Shown piece after piece: positions 44,453-55,248 of a stretch of DNA of 64,000 nucleotides (its first letter is position 1; every line of letters starts with the position of its first letter). The stretch covers positions 62,001 through 126,000 of the forward strand of contig JAKCWG010000035.1 in assembly GCA_021464415.1 (NCBI GenBank). The letters run 5' to 3'. Under the pieces are notes generated by a model, which saw only the letters and a program-made list of their open reading frames with translations, had not been told where the DNA came from and ran no database searches. Source of the stretch: Lonicera japonica. Taxonomy: Eukaryota > Streptophyta > Magnoliopsida > Dipsacales > Caprifoliaceae. The position numbers and the translations under genes are program-made.

Positions 44453-46104
44453 TGTAACACCCATAAGGTAATGCATCGTATTATCTTTGGTTTCACAATT
44501 TTTATGTTCTAGACGTGAGAGCGTGCTCAGATAGAATCTGAATGTAGGTAATATTTCCACACTCTTTTTATAGGTGTCATTACATTCATCTTTTAGGTTA
44601 GAAAGATCCATCTTAAGTGTTCCTATTGAAATTCGGGAAAATTATACACATTTGAAACTTACCCGACGAACCGACCTTTAGTCATTCGAAACAACATAAC
44701 TTTTTCATTTTATTTTGGAATGAAACCCCTGTTTATGCCATTGGAAAGTTATTTCAATTTCCAAGAACTTTCGTGTTTGGCCCGGAACCTAATTCCCACC
44801 TCTCGTTGATCAAAATAGGTGTACAAGATCAATTTGAGGCACAAACAAGCAATTCTAAGGATGAACCAACCTCCAGAACCATGTAGTCGACTACATGAAT
44901 AGTAATCTAGTCGACTACTTTTCCCTGTAGTGGTCAAAATCGTATTTTGCAAGCTTAGACTCGATTCTTATATAATCCACACACCTTCTTCTCCTCCATT
45001 TCGATCAGGGCACGGGGGAAGAGCTAGAGAGGAGTGAGAAACCATGGAAGAGAGTTCTAAATGATAATTTTACTTCCATTTCACACCAACACAAGAATCA
45101 AACACCTTATCATCTTCATCTTCTTTCTTCTTCCATTTCCTCCAAGTTAGGGCTCAAAGCTTAAGGGGGAATCTTGCGCTTTAGTTGGTTAGAGCTTGAT
45201 CTGCGGCTCAAGTTACGAAGGTCTAACGCTATCGAGGTAGGAACACTAGTATTAAAACCTATTTTAAGAGTTTAAGCACTCAATCACCCTTTTTAAACAA
45301 ATTTGGGGATTTTCTATATATATCTATTGCTGCGTATATATGAACTTTGGGTCTATAAATTATGATGGAAATGGTTGATTATAGTATAAATCGTAGTATA
45401 TCATATTTCCCCATGTATTTCTTTCATTTAATTGATTTACGAAAAACACTTGTTCTTGGCCTCTAGCGCGCAGGTACTTATTAGTCCGTTTAGTAAAAAA
45501 AATCTTTGATACGCACTTTATCTTACATGATATTGATGAAATGAACTATAATATGTTTTACATGATGTATATGCCCTCATATTTACTATTCGGACATTAT
45601 CAGTTTTTCTTATACTGAGTAGCCAACACCGTTCGTACCAGATGAATATTTGAGATGTTGATTACTGCCTTGGGGGCAGATTCCATCTAGGTGGACCCGA
45701 CAGGGGGTCCCTGCCTTTGGGGCAGAAGAACCCGAGTTAGATCGCGATCCGTGTGCACACGATATGAAAATCCTAGATGCAACGTATACATATACTTGAT
45801 AGATGTGATAGTAGATCTGGCCACGGTGTCTTCACATCGCATATATAAACTCTGATTTCATTTACTAGTATATTCATGACTTAAGAACACGGATTTCTCA
45901 CAAACTCTTTTTGTAATGGATTACTTTATATACTTGTTTTTCTTACAAAAACCTATAGTTCCTACTGGGCCCGTTTGGCTCACAGTTTTTCCTACACAGG
46001 TACTTCTAAGGATGGGACAGGAAGAGCTGATAAGGGAAAGGTCGAAAAATCTTCGTCTCCTCTGATACCATATAGTATGAGAGCTTTTCACCCCGAAAAG
46101 GCTA

Positions 46105-48205
46105 TGTAACACCCCCGCCTTAGTCTACAAGATAACACCCTAAGGCCTGAAGCGTTACTCACCCATCCTAGTAAAACTAGGATAGGCATAGGAGAAAAAA
46201 ACAAATACACAATAACACATATGCATCAAGTATTCTAGACGTAGAGCACGTCAAAAACGTAGTATCATGTTCAAGCATACATCACACCTATACGAGTATA
46301 TGAATTTAAAATCGCATGCGTTCCAATAATATATACAATTCTCAGGCCGGCCATGGCTTCCCAAAGAATATATGCACATATATATATATATTAAAAATGA
46401 ACCGTATCAGAGCTCCTATTTCGTCCCTGATCCCACTGTTTCTTTGTCCTCCTGGGACTCGTGAGTACCTGTGACAGTTTTAGAAAACGAGGTGAGCTAT
46501 ACGCTCAGTAGGGGTAAATAATCACATAGAAAACACAATTTAGTGGAAAACATTTATTCATTTCACAATGCAATGCATATGCCAATGCATGTTACCTCCC
46601 ATGTGTCAACCATAGAATCACGTAGCTTAAATGTGCCAATGCTAATACTGAATGCAAGGTGGCCCAACCGCCATCCGATAATAGCCATAAGTTGACCCAA
46701 CGGTCTTATAGAATAGCATGGCCCATCGGCCCCAAAATACATCAATAGATCAGAATTTGGAGCTCAAGTCCACCACCGAGAATCATAACCACATAACCAT
46801 CAGTGCCTTGCCAATTTGCCTATGTTCCCGGGCTCCACACCGGTGGCTGATAGGCGGCCATACATTGCTCCCCCAGGGGTTTAGGGCTTTTTAACCCAAG
46901 GGCACCGAGCCCTGCCTATTTTTCCCATCCCGGCAAGCACCGTATCGATACAACCATCTGTTCTCGAGAGACACCAGCTCTCCATTTCATTCACGAACCA
47001 TAGAATCCTTTTAAGAGGCCAGTAATACAATCACGAACCAAGAAATTGATCCAGAGCTTGCCATGATCTTTCTGAGCCTTTGGTTGACACAGTAATGATA
47101 TTTATAGTATGCAAACATGCTCATTTATACAACATCAAGCAAGCTATACCCTACCCACTCAAATACAACCAATTATATATCTCTTGGTGTGTATAAATCA
47201 ATCAATAATTTCATTTTTCCCACAAACAATATCCACACCGCTAAGAGATACCGTATATGATTCCAATAACATAGTACAACCTGTGGGTAAGGCATATCAT
47301 GCTTTAAATCATGCAAACATAGCTTTATAAATCATACAAACAATATGAACCATTTTTATCTTCAAGTTTTTCACACAAATAATGATCAAAAACCATGATT
47401 CTCAAGTAATAAAAGCAAAATATCAAGTTTTGAAAGCCATAGAACCCCTACCTCGACTTATCAACGAGAAAGAAGAAGAAAATTTGAAGGTTCAAGCCTT
47501 ATCCGAAGAAATCCCAGCGAGAAAGATAATGAATATCGACCAGGAGGATGATTCGGAGGATTTGGAGCTTTTATATCGGATTGATATTGAAAAATGAGTA
47601 ATAATCCTTTGATAGGAGTGTGTTTGGGTTGAGTTTTGTGAGTTTAGGTGATAAATGGTGAGAAAATGGGGTTAAAACTCTAGAAAATTCGTCACACAGG
47701 GGTTTGGGACTGATCATAGGATTTCTGGGACCGATCCCAGCCTGGGACCGATCCTAGAAACATTCTGTCCAAGCTTAATTTGGCCTGCACTGACCACTGT
47801 TGGTAATTCGGTCATAACTCCCCGCTCGAAACTTGGATTGAGGTGATCTTTATTTCCACGGAAAGGTAATTCAAAGATCTACAACTTCCTAATTGTAACT
47901 TTTCCCAAATTATGGATATGTTATCTCCAGAAATTCGCTTAAAGCATTACCGAACGACCCGAATTTAGTGATGGGCCTACTTTGTGCCTTATTTTTGACC
48001 CACAAGGAGTGCAAATTAACTTCCGATCAAAAAACGAAAGTTGTAGAATGGTATAAAAACTAGACACATACGCGAAGGATCAGACAAGAAACGAAGAAAT
48101 TATGATAGCCCAAAGTTAGTCAAAATTCACAAATCGCAAAGAAACAAAACTTCCTATTTACCAACCGAAATCGATTCGAACCACACGAATCACCAAATGA
48201 TCATT

Positions 48206-48237
<32 letters not shown>

Positions 48238-48276
48238 ATGGGATTAATACAACATAATTAAATACAGGATGTTACA
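46105..48276 (-). mobile_element. 2.17-kb solo LTR with target duplication GGCTA
   Basis: Plus-strand TGTAACACCCCCGCC...CAGGATGTTACA with GGCTA at 46100-46104 and again at 48277-48281. Read on the minus strand it starts TGTAACATCCTG, like the LTR start at 50662, so it is most likely inserted in minus orientation. It contains no primer site or protein domain. A 71-codon frame at 47382-47597 is not recognisable as a protein. Confidence 0.85.
48205..48237. repeat. (CA)n(TA)n microsatellite
   Basis: A short run of CA repeats passing into TA repeats near the end of the solo LTR. Confidence 0.85.
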
Positions 48277-48776
48277 GGCTACGTTACCAAATTTTGTTGT
48301 TCTGTGTATTAACTTAGGCATGTCTGTGTAATCTATGTATCAATAGTTATGTAGCTTACTTGAAATCGTGGAGACTTTGCTACTTATGACTATTTTGTTA
48401 CCTTTGTGTATTACCTATGTATGTATTTTGAGGACCGTTATTGTTCTTTGATCTTTTTTTCTTCTTGTTAATGTATAGCAGAGTTGGAGTAACATGTTTA
48501 TTGTTTAGTGCTATCCTATTGTGGAAAAGTGACTTACATTTTAGTTAACTAGTGCGCAACGATACAAACTGATTTGTAAGGCACGAGTTAACAGGAGTGA
48601 AAACTACAGTTCTAGCATGTTCCCATTTTATGGTGTTATTTGTGCTTGATCACCGCATATTTTCTTAGCTCATTAGAATTTCTTGATTTAAACTCACTTC
48701 CGCCGTCGCGTACGGCTCCGTGACCAACCGTGTTCCAGAGGTTTTTCCTCTCAACGGAACTCGGGGCGTCACAAGT

Positions 48777-48788
48777 TGGTATCAGAGG
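48777..48788 (+). other. Primer-binding site of element F
   Basis: TGGTATCAGAGG, three bases after the LTR end GCGTCACA at 48773; initiator-Met tRNA type with one mismatch at the last base. Confidence 0.88.
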
Positions 48789-48908
48789 TATTAGGTTCTC
48801 TTTCTTCCTTCGCCGGAGTGTGGGTAGACTAGGATATCTTCCTTTTCATTTCATTGTATCCTATCTTTATAATTGGAATTTTGTGTGTTAACCTCTATAT
48901 TTTATAGA

Positions 48909-50177
48909 ATGCCGCCCAAGCATAAAGGCAATAACCCTTCTCAACATACTTCCCTCCCGGAAGGTGAACCGGAAGCTGAGGGGGAAGATAGCTCTAGACT
49001 CCTATTGGCAATGAACAAGATGATGAAAGACTTTATTGGGGAATTGTCCGGAGTCCTAAATAATAGTCATAGGTCTACTAGTGGAGCAGGTGCAAACAAG
49101 GACCGAGCCCCAAGAGGACCTGCCATTGTGGAAAATCCAGAGGAGGATCAAGAACCTCAAGGAGGGAAGACGGATGAGATTACTTACCTACGAGAATTCA
49201 CTCGTCTTCAGCCTCCAGTGTTTGATGGAACTAAGGGACTCGAAGATGCAGAGGGTTGGCTCTTTATAATTAAAGAACGATTGGAGGTTATTAGAACTCC
49301 CAAAAAGATGTGGGTTAAGTTTGCGGCTACTAGACTCACCGGTAATGCTCATCGATGGTGGAGACTTATCAAGCAGTCTGAGGGAATCCGTAAATGGCAA
49401 GAGTTTGAGATTGCCTTCCGACTACAATTTGTTTTAGATGCCTATCGTCGAGCTAAGAGAGATGAACTTCGTAGCTTGGTTTAAGGGGAAATGTCGGTAG
49501 AGGAGTATCGACTGAAATTCGAAGAGCTTAGTGTGTACATGGATACTTTCACCCTAAGTGAGCAAGAAAAGATGGAGATGTTCTTCCTAGGGCTCAAGGA
49601 TGAATATAGATGTGCCATGGGATTTTATGAGTTCACCTCATTCAAGCAGTTGTTCGAAGCGGCTCTAAACCTTGATAGTCAATACGCCCAAGCTCGTCGT
49701 TCTTCATTCTCTTCTAATATGGGCCGAAAGAGAGACAATGTAGGGTATTGTAGAGGCAAGTGGGGTAAAGATAAGAAAGCCCGTTCCAGCTCAGAGTCTT
49801 CGGGAGGAAACTACACCAGCAGTGGGAGTAGTAGTGGACGCACAAATGGTTGCTATTTATGCGGGGACATGGGACATTTTATCAAAACTTGCCCCCGAAA
49901 CAAACAAGCCCCAGGCAGGTCAAGTTTTCGAGGGAATCGGGGCGGTCGAGGAAAAGATTATATAGGAGGTCGTGGTAGAGACAATCGTGGAGGTCAGAAT
50001 CAATATGGGAGCTGTGGTGATTATGCAGGCCAAGGCTCTTCGCAAGGCCAGAGTCAGTCAGCTAGTGGAGGCTACCAGCAGTCTAATTACCCGATTCTTC
50101 TCACTCAACCCAGTTGGAGACCAGGAGGACCACACCATCATGGAAGGTACCCTCATTCTTTTCTCGACAGGAATTAG
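48909..50177 (+). pseudogene. Gypsy gag, one nonsense codon
   Basis: Starts MPPKHKGNNPSQ; the upstream codons of the frame lie in the leader, so 48909 is preferred. A retrotransposon gag domain spans roughly residues 110-230 (FDGTKGLEDAEGWLF, FAATRLTGNAHRWW, then SVEEYRLKFEELS, FFLGLKDEYR). It is interrupted by TAA at 49482-49484, where the family usually has Gln (a possible CAA to TAA change). The frame continues from 49491 in phase. A zinc knuckle CYLCGDMGHFIKTC (CX2CX4HX4C) lies near 49849-49890, followed by a Gly/Arg/Gln-rich tail (GRGRDNRGGQNQYG). The protease lies in another frame from about 50130, so a frameshift separates them. Confidence 0.88.
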
Positions 50178-50550
50178 AGCTTTATTTGACACTGGTGCCT
50201 CACACTCATTCATTTCGTCCAACTATGTATCAAGTTTAAAGTTGAAAACTAAGAAGCCCGTTCTCCCTGCTAGCATTAGTTCCCCTATGGGTAGTACGAC
50301 AAACCTAAGTCGACATTGCACTGCAATTATTACCTCACACCGAAGTTGTCACATGGAAGATGATTTCATAGTCATGGATATGGAGCAGTATTATCTTATT
50401 TTGGGGATGGATTGGTTGGCCAAATATTATGCGGTGATCGATTGTCATGCCAAGAGAGTCACTATTACCCACCATTGGGGAGAAACCATTGTTTCCTTTG
50501 GCGAGAGATATAATTTATACCCTATATCGTACATTACTAAGAATGAATAG
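50131..50550 (+). pseudogene. Gypsy aspartic protease (element F), detached
   Basis: Reads LFSTGIRALFDTGASHSFIS, with the catalytic DTGA triad intact, and ends with YYLILGMDWLAKYYAVIDCHAKRVTI, the usual gypsy protease C-terminal region. It has no start of its own and is out of frame with gag by one base step. A stop at 50548-50550 precedes a short remnant leading to reverse transcriptase. Confidence 0.85.
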
Positions 50551-50661
50551 AGGGATTACATGGGCTGGCTTTGTAATATCGTAAGTGACGCAGTTCCACT
50601 TCATACACCACAAGACGTGCTTGTCGTTAAGAAATTTTTAGATGTTTTCCCTAAAGAATTA

Positions 50662-50800
50662 TGTAACATCCCATGTTTTAATTACATTTGATTTAGTTCA
50701 TTTTTTTTAGTTAAACACTCAAATCCTTATTATTTTAAGCTCGAACACTTTCTTAATTTTTTTGGGAGATCTAAAATTTACTTCGTCACTTCTATCACTA
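50662..50800 (+). repeat. LTR-start fragment
   Basis: TGTAACATCCCATGTTTTAATTAC resembles the minus-strand start of the solo LTR at 46105-48276 (TGTAACATCCTGTATTTAATTA). About 139 bases remain before element D begins at 50801. It is a nested insertion scrap that truncated element F. Confidence 0.6.
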
Positions 50801-51663
50801 TGTGATATCGGATCGTTTTTCCTAGCCAGGTTAATGAATCCTCAACCCTTGAACTACGAAAGTGCAAGAACCTTGGAATTACGTCGAAAAGATGGAAGGC
50901 GGAACCTAAACTCAACCCTTGAATGCAAGAATTGAACCTCGGTATAAGTCGAAGACGCCACAATCAATTAGTGGAGAATTGATTGATAAGTCAAGAATTA
51001 GTTTGAATGATTAATTCAAACAATTCAACAAGTTCTAGCAAGAACTCAAGGTGTAGAACACTCAATTTTAATTAATAATAGCTTGATTAAAAAACATTAA
51101 TGTGCCTCCTTTAAATAGGAGCAAACAAAACAATAGAATCCTAAAAAGATAAGGAAACTAATTCCTATTTAAAATAGGAGTCCTAAATAAATAAAGGAAA
51201 CTAATTAAATATTATCTCCTATCAAATAAAGAAAGAAACTGCCAAAATAATAATAAAACTAATTCAATCCTTCTTCGCTAGCCGGTCGTGAGAACACGCT
51301 AGAAAAATAAAATTGAATTTTGGACTTTAAGCCATGCCCACACCTTATCAGAATAGCACTTCTGCCTTTTGGACACAATTTCCCAGCTTTGACGTGCCCA
51401 CGCTTTAAGCAAACACCTCTTCTGTTTTCTTCACATTTGGTTCCACATCTTTTTGGCTAAGAATTGTCCTCCATTCTTGTTTATCATCTCCTTGAACGAT
51501 TCTCCAAGCTTCAGCTTTATTCATCAACTCTTGGACCATGATCATGAGTACATCATTCGTCTTCCTTACTCTAGCTCGGGTGATTGGACCACTCGGAACC
51601 CGAATGGGGTCCGCATAGTCTTCACTCAATGATCTAGCTCTAGTGTTATCCTTGGACTCATCA
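50801..51663 (-). repeat. 3' LTR of element D
   Basis: 863 bases on the minus strand, TGATGAGTCCAAGG to CGATCCGATATCACA. Core promoter dyad at 51106-51121. The end region (TACGTCGAAAAGATGGAAGG and GCCAGG-TAATG, plus strand) matches A and B LTR ends. The region near 51270-51430 matches the C LTR. The reading frame from integrase continues into it, encoding VPSGPITRARVRK. Confidence 0.85.
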
Positions 51664-52728
51664 TTCCCCTCCTCCTGAAAAGGAATTGTCCTCAATTCAT
51701 CACCTGCACTAAACGGACTTAGATCAGCAACATTAAATGTAGCACTCACATTATACTCACCTAGTAAATCAAGTTTGTATGCATTGTCATTGATTCTTTG
51801 TACAACTTGAAATGGTTCATCGCCTCTCGGTAACAGCTTAGAACTGGAAAGCGTTCCTTCCTCATGTGCAACCAAACCCAATCTTCGGGTTCGAAAACCA
51901 TCTTCTTTCTTCCTTTGTTGGCTTGCTGCACGTACTGCTTAGTTCTTCTCTCAATCTTTTGCCTCGCCTTCTCGTGAATCTTCCTAACAAATTCATCTTT
52001 CTTCTTGCCATCTAGGTTAGCATGCTCAACAGGTAATGGTAATAAATCCAAAGGAGCTAGCGGATTAAAACCATATAAAATTTCAAAAGTAGAGAACTTA
52101 GATGTAGAATGAACAGTTTGATTATATGCATACCCAACATGAGGCAAACATTCTTCCCATTCTTTCAAGTTCTTTTTTATTATGGCACGCAACAAAGTGG
52201 ATAGAGTTCTATTTACTACTTCCATTTGACCATCAGTTTGGGGATGACATGTAGTAGAAAACAACAATTTAGTACCCAACTTTCCCCACAAAGTCTTCCA
52301 AAAGTAGCTCAAAAACTTTACATCCCTATTAGACACAATGGTTCTAGGCATGCCATGCAAACGCACAATTTCTTTAAAGAACAAATCCGCAATTCGTGGT
52401 GCATCATCAGTTTTATGACAAGCAATGAAATGAGCCATTTTAGAAAATCTATTAACCACCACGAAAATAGAATCATTCTCATGTTTAGTCCTAGGCAAAC
52501 CCAACACAAAATCCATAGAAATATCAACCCAAGGGTCACTAGGAATGGGCAATGGGGTATATAAACCATGGGGGTTTAACTTAGACTTTGCTTTCTTACA
52601 AGTAACGCATCTCTCACAAATTCTTTCAACATCTCTTTTCATGTGAGGCCAAAAGAAGTGTTCTTACAATACTCCTAAAGTCTTAGCTATACCAAAGTGT
52701 CCCATCAGACTCCCACCATGAGCCTCTT
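51405..52728 (-). pseudogene. Gypsy integrase (element D), inactive
   Basis: N-terminal HHCC zinc region: HGGSLMGH...[11 protein letters not shown], interrupted by TAA at 52664-52666. Catalytic core: [13 protein letters not shown] (first Asp present), [10 protein letters not shown], where the family has SDRD so the second catalytic Asp is Asn, and [11 protein letters not shown] with the Glu present. A frameshift near 51860-51880 leads into the C-terminal domain ([32 protein letters not shown]), then DELRTIPFQEEGNDE over the polypurine tract and GPITRARVRK within the LTR, stopping at 51405. I see no clear chromodomain. Confidence 0.87.
51664..51677 (-). other. Polypurine tract of element D
   Basis: Minus-strand CAGGAGGAGGGGAA directly before TGATGAG; it also encodes the QEEGN of the polyprotein tail. 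Confidence 0.85.
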
Positions 52729-53154
52729 TCACAAGTAACTCACGCAATGAACATGTAGGCACACAAGTTTGTTTTCACGCATTAGAAATCCATCATGCCT
52801 AAAGTACTTATCAAATCCATCAACATCGTCATAATACAAATCCTTAATGTACTCAAATCCAAGCAACTTAGCATCTAAAGTAGCAATTAAAGCATACATG
52901 CGCGACAAAGCATCTGTTACAACATTCTCTTTACCTTGCTTGTACTTGATCACATATGAAAAAGTTTCTATAAACTCCACCCATTTGGCATGGCGCTTAT
53001 TCAACTTTTGTTGTCCCTTCAAGTGCTTCAACGATTCATGATCCGTGTGAATCACGAATTCCTTCGGCCAAAGATAGTGCTGCCATGTATGCAATACTCT
53101 CACCAAAGCATAGAGCTCCTTGTCGTAGGTAGGGTAATTTAAGGTCTCCCCCAC
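52729..53154 (-). pseudogene. RNase H domain (element D)
   Basis: Reads [41 protein letters not shown] and [10 protein letters not shown], typical of gypsy RNase H. TDHESL holds a catalytic Asp and DALSR the last one. It is out of frame with the upstream reverse transcriptase, with a frameshift near 53150 inside what should be a continuous [15 protein letters not shown] stretch. The next domain, integrase, follows after an in-frame spacer ([17 protein letters not shown]). Confidence 0.88.
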
Positions 53155-54226
53155 CTAGCTTCTCACTAAAGTATGCTATTGGCTTCCCTTCCTGCATAAG
53201 AACAACACCAATTCCATTTCCTGAAGCATCGCATTCAATTTCAAAAGTCTTTGAAAAGTTGGGTAAAGATAACAAGGGGACATTACTTAGCTTGCTTTTC
53301 AGTAATTGAAATGCTTTCTCTTGTTCCTCTCCCCACTTGAACCCAACATTCTTCTTGATCACCTCAGTTAATCGTGCCGCAATCGTGCTAAAATCCTTCA
53401 AGAACCGCCAATAGAAACTTGCAAGTTCATGGAAACTCCACACTTGTCCAACAATTGTAGGACTTTGCCATTCTTGAATAGCCTTCACCTTTTCTTTATC
53501 AACCTGAATCCCTTGTGCACTCACAACAAAACCAAGAAATACAAGCTTATCCATGCAAAATGTGCACTTTTTCAGGTTAGCATATAACTTCTCCCTACTC
53601 AAGACATCTAAAACATATTTCAAATGCATAACATGATCATCTAGACTCTTGCTATAAATCAGGATATCATCAAAATATACCACAACAAATTTGCCAATGA
53701 ATGACCTTAATACATGGTTCATTAAGCGCATAAAGGTACTAGGAGCATTAGTCAAACCAAAAGGCATAATTAACCATTCATATAACCCATATTTAGTTTT
53801 AAATGCTGTTTTCCATTCATCTCCCTCTTTCATTCTAATTTGATGGTATCCACTCTTCAAATCAATCTTAGAGAATATACTTGACCCATGCAACTCATCA
53901 AGCATATCATCTAAACGTGGAATGGGGTGGCGATACTTTACCGTGATATTATTTATGGCTCAGCAGTCCACACACATTCTCCACGTTCCATCCTTCTTTG
54001 GCACTAGCAAAACTGGCACTGCACATGGACTCATACTCTCTCTCACATACCCTTTCTCCAACAGCTCCGTCACTTGCCTTTGAAGTTCCTTCGTTTCCTC
54101 CGGGTTACTCCTATAGGCCGGTCGATTTGGAATAGATGCTCCGAGTACGAAATCAATTTTGTGATCTATTCCTCGGATGGGTGGTAAACTGCTTGGCGTA
54201 TCCTTCAGAAAGACATCACCAAAATC
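53036..54226 (-). pseudogene. Gypsy reverse transcriptase (element D), one nonsense codon
   Basis: The N-terminal part, readable on the minus strand from 54226, includes SMSPCAVPVLLVPKKDGTWR and CVDC, then TGA (53960-53962), then [20 protein letters not shown]. The usual residue at the stop is Arg, so CGA to TGA is likely. Then [14 protein letters not shown] (first catalytic Asp), [17 protein letters not shown] and [14 protein letters not shown] (the YFDD box, intact), followed by the thumb and connection ([23 protein letters not shown], the start of RNase H). It sits between protease and RNase H in the normal gypsy order. Confidence 0.9.
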
Positions 54227-55216
54227 CTACAACAAAGAGATAATAACACTAGGCAAAGAAGAATTTTGTTCGTTAGTGTTCAAAAGCGCTTCTTTGTACA
54301 GAAGTACAAGAAGTTGATTACAAAGCATCGCTCTTTTCACTTCACTAGCTCTCGCATAGAAATTCTTTTGCCTCCTCTCAAATTTGCTCTCAATAGTCAC
54401 TGGTTTTTTCCACTCTACTTTCTTTTTTCTCAATTTATTTTCTTTTTCCCTCACTCTTTTTCTTTTCCTCACCACTTCCTCTTTTTTCTTTCCAGCTCTC
54501 CGTTGCTCCTCCTCATTTTGCAACTTCAATTGATCGGCATAGGCTTGCTGTGGCGGTAAAGGTGCAAGAATGATTGTTCTCTTGTTCATCTCAAATGAAT
54601 ATTTATTGGTGAAGCCGTCGTGTTTAACTCTTCTATCATATTGCCATGGTCTCCCCAACAGCATATGGTCGGCTTGCATGGGAACCACATCATAAAGTAC
54701 TTGGTCCTTGTACTTACCAATGCTAAAGAACACCAAAACCTGCTTGTTCACCCTCACTTCACCGCTATCATTCAACCACTGCAGTTTGTAAGGCCCTGGG
54801 TGCGTAGTCGTGTTCAATGCTAGCTTTTTCACCATTGTTGTGCTAGCCAGATTAGTGCAACTACCTCCGTCTATTACCAAGCTACATACCTTGCCAAGCA
54901 CTAGGCACCTAGTATGAAAAATATTCTCGCACTGCTCCTCATCCTCTTTTGCTTGCACGCTAAGGGCTTTCCTTGCAACTAATAACTCACCCTGGATGGC
55001 GCTCTCCTCTTCTTCGATATCCTCTAGTTGTGGCATAGCTTCAGCACCTTCTTCTTCCGTCTTATATTCCCCATTAGCCAGAAGCATCATTACTCGCTTG
55101 TTCGGGCATTGAGTGGCAATGTGGCCTCTCCCTTGACACTTCCAACAAGTAATGTCCCGGTTTCGAGTCGTAGGAGTATTAGTGGTGTTAGGGGGCTGCC
55201 TTAGCTTGACTTCCAC
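54227..55216 (-). pseudogene. Partial gag zinc knuckle and protease (element D)
   Basis: 329 codons beginning MEVKLRQPPN; the true gag start is lost upstream. Residues 25-42 form a CX2CX4HX4C zinc knuckle (CWKCQGRGHIATQC). An acidic linker follows (EEEGAEAMPQLEDIEEEES). The protease active-site region is VIDGGSCTNLAS, followed by STTMVKKL, PYKLQWLNDSGEVRVN and VVPMQADHMLLGRPW. Then comes the LPPQQAYADQLKLQNEEEQ linker and a Lys/Arg-rich stretch. The frame ends at TAG 54227-54229, just before DFGDVFLKD, where relatives usually have Gln, consistent with CAG to TAG. C and B keep decayed versions of this region. Confidence 0.85.
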
Positions 55217-55248
55217 TAGGAGTTTCCGATTTTGAATCAGCCTTCAGT

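Larger units (their letters stand above)
44453..48773 (+). repeat. 5' LTR of element F (interrupted by a solo LTR)
   Basis: TGTAACACCCATAAGG to GGGGCGTCACA. It is 4321 bases as found and about 2144 without the 2172-base insert and one target copy. A TATATAAT is near 44967-44976. Dyad motifs TAGTCGACTA occur twice near 44883-44920. The left boundary is inferred from the TGTAACA-type start and from the point where copia LTR sequence stops; I have no second LTR copy to confirm it. Confidence 0.65.
44453..50661 (+). mobile_element. Ty3/gypsy element F (Tekay/Del-like), 3'-truncated
   Basis: 5' LTR 44453-48773 (interrupted), primer site 48777-48788, gag from 48909, protease to 50550, and a short remnant (ending LDVFPKEL) that would lead into reverse transcriptase. 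The element stops at 50661, where another LTR begins. Gag and protease motifs and the long LTR fit the Tekay/Del chromovirus type. Without the integrase and chromodomain that assignment is tentative. Confidence 0.82.
50801..55248 (-). mobile_element. Ty3/gypsy element D, 5'-truncated, candidate enzyme source for A/B/C-type elements
   Basis: On the minus strand: partial gag with zinc knuckle and protease (55216-54227), reverse transcriptase (54226-53036), RNase H (53154-52729), integrase and tail (52728-51664), polypurine tract (51677-51664) and 3' LTR (51663-50801). The copia element E begins at 55249, removing D's 5' LTR, primer site and gag start. LTR end, core promoter and polypurine tract are shared with A, B, C and the palindrome. 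Domain order (RT-RNase H-integrase) is gypsy. The knuckle CWKCQGRGHIATQCPNKR and active site DGGS suggest a CRM/Reina-like chromovirus, tentatively. At least four nonsense codons and two frameshifts make it inactive. Confidence 0.88.

Noticed and set aside
45640..45760. GC-richer stretch (GGGGGCAGATTCC, GACAGGGGGTCCC) as a host exon
   Set aside because: It lies within the inferred long gypsy LTR, and there is no open frame of meaningful length.
46378..46391. Short TA run as a promoter
   Set aside because: It is a simple repeat inside a solo LTR with no supporting initiation context.
47109..47597. Two short open frames (73 and 71 codons) between 47109 and 47597
   Set aside because: They lie inside the solo LTR defined by the GGCTA duplication and show no protein family features.
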